The notes beneath the pieces are model-generated. The model made no database searches and was not told the DNA's origin. It saw only the letters and a program-made list of their open reading frames with translations. The position numbers and the translations under genes are program-made. 64,000 nt of DNA, from positions 62,001 through 126,000 of the forward strand of contig NZ_JQLN01000004.1 of the NCBI RefSeq assembly GCF_000744225.1, given 5' to 3'. This document shows, in pieces, positions 60,846-64,000 of the stretch. This stretch comes from Kitasatospora mediocidica KCTC 9733. Its GTDB lineage: Bacteria > Actinomycetota > Actinomycetes > Streptomycetales > Streptomycetaceae. The stretch's first letter is position 1; each line of letters begins with the position of its first letter.

Positions 60846-61772
60846 ATGGCGCGCCTGCACGCCACCGACGGCGTCACCCCCACCACCGGCGTCACCGGCG
60901 TCACCATCGCCGTCACCGGTGCCAGCGGCTTCTGCGGCGGCGAGGTCGCCCGGGCGGCGGCCGCGCGCGGCGCCGAGGTGCTCTGCGTGGGCCGCCGCCC
61001 CGGCCCGGTGGGGCGGCATCTGAGCTGGGACGCCGCGACCGAGCCGCCCGACCTCGGCGGCGCGGACCTGGTGGTGCACTGCGCGGCGGCGGTCGGCGAC
61101 CACCCGCCCGGCTCCCCCGCCGAGGCGGAGCAGTACGCGGTCAATGTCGCGGGCACGGCACGGCTGCTGGCCGCCGCGGCCGGCCGTCCGGTCGTCTGGG
61201 TGAGCAGCGCCAGCGTCTACGACCCCCGGCTCGACCGCTCCCGTGTCGCCGAGGAGCACCCGAGCGCCGGCGGCCAGCTCAACGCCTACGGGCGCAGCAA
61301 GGCCGCCGGCGAACGGCTCGCGCTGGCGGCGGGCGCCGTGGTCCTGCGCCCCCGCGCGGTGTACGGGACGGGAGACCCGCACCTGCTGCCGCGGGTGCTG
61401 GCCCGGGTGCGCCGCGGGCTGCTGCTGCTCCCCGGCGCCGACGTGTCGCTGAGCCTGACCGCCGTCCAGAACCTCGCCGACGCCTGCCTGGCGGCCGCGG
61501 GCTGGCCGCCCGGCGCCTACAACATCGCCGACGCCGAGCCCTACCGGCGCGACGAGGTGCTGCGCCGGCTGCTGGCCGCGCACGGGGTCCGGGCCAGGAT
61601 CGGGCACGTGCCGCTCCCGCTGGTCCGGCTGGCCCGCCGGCGCTCGCCGGAGCTGACGCCGTACGCGGTGGACCAGCTGGCCAGCAGCGTGGTGCTGGAC
61701 ACCGCGAAGGCCCGCGCCCAGGGCTGGCGGCCCACGCACGACCTGGCCGACTACCTCGCCCGGTGCCGTTAG
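60846..61772 (+). CDS. NAD-dependent epimerase/dehydratase (OleD-like SDR)
   Basis: 308 residues. The extended-SDR NAD site is TGASGFCGG (25-31), followed by the C-A-A-A region LVVHCAAAVGDHP. The catalytic residues are VSSASVY and Y148-GRSK152. RPRAVYGTGDPHLLPRVL is typical of 3-beta-HSD/OleD-type SDRs, which reduce the beta-keto acid made by OleA. A GGCGTCACC repeat stretch lies at the 5' end (60870-60906). Last gene of the operon, 3 bp after the P450 stop. Confidence 0.82.
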   Translation: MARLHATDGVTPTTGVTGVTIAVTGASGFCGGEVARAAAARGAEVLCVGRRPGPVGRHLSWDAATEPPDLGGADLVVHCAAAVGDHPPGSPAEAEQYAVNVAGTARLLAAAAGRPVVWVSSASVYDPRLDRSRVAEEHPSAGGQLNAYGRSKAAGERLALAAGAVVLRPRAVYGTGDPHLLPRVLARVRRGLLLLPGADVSLSLTAVQNLADACLAAAGWPPGAYNIADAEPYRRDEVLRRLLAAHGVRARIGHVPLPLVRLARRRSPELTPYAVDQLASSVVLDTAKARAQGWRPTHDLADYLARCR

Positions 61773-61814
61773 GGCCTGTGCGGGGCCGCCTTTCCCGGGT
61801 CCGATTCCGGCCAG

Positions 61815-61820
61815 TACAGT
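61815..61820 (+). promoter_or_regulatory. -10-like box before nadE, likely leaderless
   Basis: TACAGT ends 6 nt before the ATG at 61827, with no ribosome site. No good -35 is seen. Confidence 0.4.
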
Positions 61821-61826
61821 ACGTGG

Positions 61827-62669
61827 ATGGCTAACGTACGGGAGCAGATTCTCGCCGAGCTCGGCGTCAAGGCGGCTATCGCGCCCAAGGACGAAATCCG
61901 GCAACGGGTCGACTTCCTCAAGGACTACCTGCGGTCAACCCCGGCCAAGGGCTTCGTGCTCGGGATCAGTGGCGGCCAGGACAGCACGCTGACCGGCCGG
62001 TTGTGCCAGCTCGCCGCCGAGGAGCTGCGGGCGCAGGGGCACGAGGCCAGCTTCGTCGCCGTCCGACTGCCCTACGGCGTTCAGGCCGACGAGCACGACG
62101 CGCAGATCGCGCTGGGGTTCATCAAGCCCGACCGGTCGATCGAGGTGAACGTCAAGCCGGGCGCGGACGCCGTCGCCGCCGAGGCGGCACTCAGCCTGCG
62201 GGAACTGCTGGGCGAGGCGCCCACGCTGCGGGACTTCGTGCGCGGCAACATCAAGGCCCGTGAACGCATGGTGATCCAGTACGCGATCGCCGGGCAGCTC
62301 GGCATGCTCGTCGTGGGCACCGACCACGCGGCCGAGGCGGTGACCGGTTTCTTCACCAAGTACGGCGACGGCGGCGTCGACATCACCCCGCTGACCGGTC
62401 TGACCAAGCGTCAGGGTGCCGCTCTGCTGCAGGAGTTGGGCGCACCGGCGAGCACCTGGGAGAAGGTGCCGACCGCCGACCTGGAGGACGACCGGCCCGC
62501 GCTGCCCGACGAGGTGGCGCTCGGCCTGACCTACGCCCAGATCGACGACTACCTCGAAGGCGCCGACGTCGCACCGGAGGTGGCGGCGAAGCTGGAGTCG
62601 ACCTTCCTCGCGACCCGGCACAAGCGGGTCGTCCCGGTCACCCCGCTCGACGACTGGTGGCGGCGCTGA
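61827..62669 (+). CDS. nadE: ammonia-dependent NAD+ synthetase
   Basis: 280 residues, matching NH3-dependent NadE and lacking the glutaminase domain. P-loop [10 protein letters not shown] (S48-S53), [58 protein letters not shown] and [12 protein letters not shown] are all conserved in the family. It converts deamido-NAD+, ammonia and ATP into NAD+. Stand-alone gene. Confidence 0.95.
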   Translation: MANVREQILAELGVKAAIAPKDEIRQRVDFLKDYLRSTPAKGFVLGISGGQDSTLTGRLCQLAAEELRAQGHEASFVAVRLPYGVQADEHDAQIALGFIKPDRSIEVNVKPGADAVAAEAALSLRELLGEAPTLRDFVRGNIKARERMVIQYAIAGQLGMLVVGTDHAAEAVTGFFTKYGDGGVDITPLTGLTKRQGAALLQELGAPASTWEKVPTADLEDDRPALPDEVALGLTYAQIDDYLEGADVAPEVAAKLESTFLATRHKRVVPVTPLDDWWRR

Positions 62670-62684
62670 TCCGGAGGTAGGCGC

Positions 62685-62708
62685 GCCCCGGGGTGAAGTC
62701 CCCGGGGC
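62685..62708. terminator. hairpin between nadE and ROK gene
   Basis: GCCCCGGGG, loop TGAAGT, CCCCGGGGC. A 9-bp GC-only stem just behind nadE; convergent genes. Confidence 0.6.
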
Positions 62709-62735
62709 TGGGGCCCGTTCACGCCCGCTGCGGGT

Positions 62736-63989
62736 TCAGTGGCCGCCGGCCGCGATCACCGCCGTCGGGTCCTGGTACACGGCGTCCAGGGCCAGCAGCG
62801 CGCCGCCGCGCGAGGTGCCGGCCAGGCCGAGCTGGGAGAGCACGATCTCGCTGCCGCCGGCGTCGGGGGCCATCACGAGCTCGCGCACCCGGGCGGTCAC
62901 CGCGTCGATCAGGTGCTCGCCGAAGTAGGCGAAGTGGCCGCCGAGGACCAGCAGTCGGGGGTTGAGGATGTCCGCCAGCAGGGCCAGCCCCGGGGCCAGG
63001 TGGTCGGCGATCCGGCTGAGCGCCTCCAGGGTGCGGCGATCGCCCGCATGCGCGCGGTTGCGCAGCTCGGCGAGGCGTCGGCCCAGGTCGATCATCGGGT
63101 CGCAGACCATGTCCGCCGGATCGGCGGCGTAGCGCAGCAGGGCGTCGCGTCCCACCGTGGTCTCCCAGCAGCCGCGCCGCCCGCAGGCGCACGGCTCGTC
63201 CGAGGCGACCAGCCGCAGGTGTCCGACCTCGCCCGCGTATCCGCTGGTGCCACGCACGAGTTGGCCGCCGGCGATGATGCCGACGCCGACGCCGGTCTGA
63301 CCAGTGACGTAGACCAGATCGCGCACGTTGTCGGCGGAGGCCAGTACGTATTCGGCCAGTGCGCCGAGCTTGGCGTCGTTCTCCAGGTGCAGTTCCGGGG
63401 TTCCGGGGCCGAGCCGCTCCCGCAGCCCGGCCAGCGCGCGGACCTCCCGCCAGCCGATGTTGGACGCGTACTTGACCACCCCCGCGTCCATGTCCACGGC
63501 GCCGGGGGTGGCCAGGGTGACGCCGACCACCTGACCGCCGGCGCCGCGCACGGCGGCGATGCCGTCGGCGGTCAGGCGGGCCACCGCGTCCAGCGCCGCC
63601 TCGACGCCCACGGCCCGTACGTCCAGGGGCGTGCGCTGCTCGAAGGTGACCTCGCCGCGCAGGTTGAGCGCGAGCAGGCTGATGTAGTCCACGTTGATCT
63701 CGGCGCCCAGGCCGTGGACGCTGCGGCCGTCGACCTCCACCGCCTGACCGGGCCGCCCCACCGCGCCGCGGTCGCGCTCGGCCTCGCCCTCCCGGACCAG
63801 GCCGCCGTCCAGCAGCTCGGCGATCAGGTGGGAGACGGTGGCCTTGGGCAGGCCTGTCTCCTCGGCGATCCTGGCCCGGGAACGCGAGCCGTCGTCGCGC
63901 AGCAGCCGCAGCACAAGGCTCAGATTGGCCCGCCGGGACGCGGACCGGTCCCGCGCGACGGCCGGGCGCGCCATGGCCAGATCGCGCAC
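62736..63989 (-). CDS. ROK-family transcriptional regulator
   Basis: 417 residues from GTG 63989 (AGGGA upstream); ATG 63974 is also possible. The winged HTH is RARIAEETGLPKATVSHLIAELL. The ROK domain includes GQTGVGVGIIAGGQLVRG and GYAGEVGHLRLV. It keeps the zinc motif CACGRRGCWE that the first ROK gene in this window lacks. NPRLLVLGGHFAYFGEHL is near the C-terminus. A sugar-responsive repressor; target not visible, since the gene runs to the edge. Confidence 0.9.
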   Translation of the reverse strand: MRDLAMARPAVARDRSASRRANLSLVLRLLRDDGSRSRARIAEETGLPKATVSHLIAELLDGGLVREGEAERDRGAVGRPGQAVEVDGRSVHGLGAEINVDYISLLALNLRGEVTFEQRTPLDVRAVGVEAALDAVARLTADGIAAVRGAGGQVVGVTLATPGAVDMDAGVVKYASNIGWREVRALAGLRERLGPGTPELHLENDAKLGALAEYVLASADNVRDLVYVTGQTGVGVGIIAGGQLVRGTSGYAGEVGHLRLVASDEPCACGRRGCWETTVGRDALLRYAADPADMVCDPMIDLGRRLAELRNRAHAGDRRTLEALSRIADHLAPGLALLADILNPRLLVLGGHFAYFGEHLIDAVTARVRELVMAPDAGGSEIVLSQLGLAGTSRGGALLALDAVYQDPTAVIAAGGH

Positions 63990-64000
63990 GCCCGTTCCCT

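Noticed and set aside
1..64000. tRNA or rRNA genes, origin, phage or conjugation genes
   Set aside because: None recognised on reading both strands; only element remnants at 40-43 kb.

Overview
This is a 64 kb piece of a very GC-rich actinobacterial chromosome, almost certainly from Streptomycetaceae (Streptomyces, Kitasatospora or a relative). Signs of this are the extreme third-position GC, GGAGG-type ribosome sites mixed with likely leaderless starts, frequent ATGA/GTGA overlaps, and typical families: a SpoIIE-type PAS/GAF phosphatase, ROK, WYL and TetR regulators, a stand-alone SepF paralogue and PepN. There is no rRNA, tRNA, CRISPR array or origin that I can see. The genus is an inference from gene style, not from a marker gene.

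Layout. 1-1.6 kb: end of an APC permease and a membrane protein with a pore-like motif. 1.6-6.5 kb: a two-gene RNA-repair cassette, an RNA ligase/polynucleotide kinase followed by a protein combining DUF504, EEP nuclease/phosphatase, 2H phosphoesterase and nucleotidyltransferase domains. 6.7-28.4 kb: mostly ordinary single genes. They include a Gfo/Idh oxidoreductase, an O-methyltransferase, DedA, a double-module Lrp regulator divergent from an M20 amidohydrolase, a spermidine-synthase-like protein, an alpha/beta hydrolase, an AI-2E-family exporter, an AlkZ-like protein with a GDPD, an HTH-TOBE protein, ROK divergent from MFS, a VTT protein, an SDR, DinB, SepF, TetR+MFS with an excellent operator, and a large SpoIIE phosphatase.

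28.6-39.4 kb: a co-directional acyl-CoA catabolic cluster. It holds an AtuA-like protein, a biotin-dependent carboxylase (carboxyltransferase and biotin carboxylase/carrier), an acyl-CoA dehydrogenase, an acyl-CoA ligase, a TetR regulator and an aldehyde dehydrogenase. It fits branched-chain or acyclic-terpene-type acid degradation. 39.5-45.3 kb: an accessory scar with a deletion-fused recombinase/DUF6262 remnant, a broken ISL3 transposase, inverted repeats and orphan genes of unknown or immunity-like type. 45.3-56.4 kb: LysR divergent from an SDR, an ANT-like nucleotidyltransferase, prolyl aminopeptidase, a HEAT-repeat protein, a lipoprotein, an alpha/beta hydrolase divergent from a WYL regulator, an aldo/keto reductase and PepN.

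56.5-61.8 kb: a tight five-gene biosynthetic operon encoding an OleA/FabH-like thiolase, a GT2 glycosyltransferase, a frameshifted acyl-adenylating enzyme, a short divergent P450 and an OleD-like SDR. It resembles olefin/beta-lactone logic with unusual additions. 61.8-64 kb: NAD+ synthetase and a second ROK regulator.

The two systems most worth following are the RNA-repair cassette and the OleA-like operon. The functions given rest on motifs read by eye; no homology search was possible.
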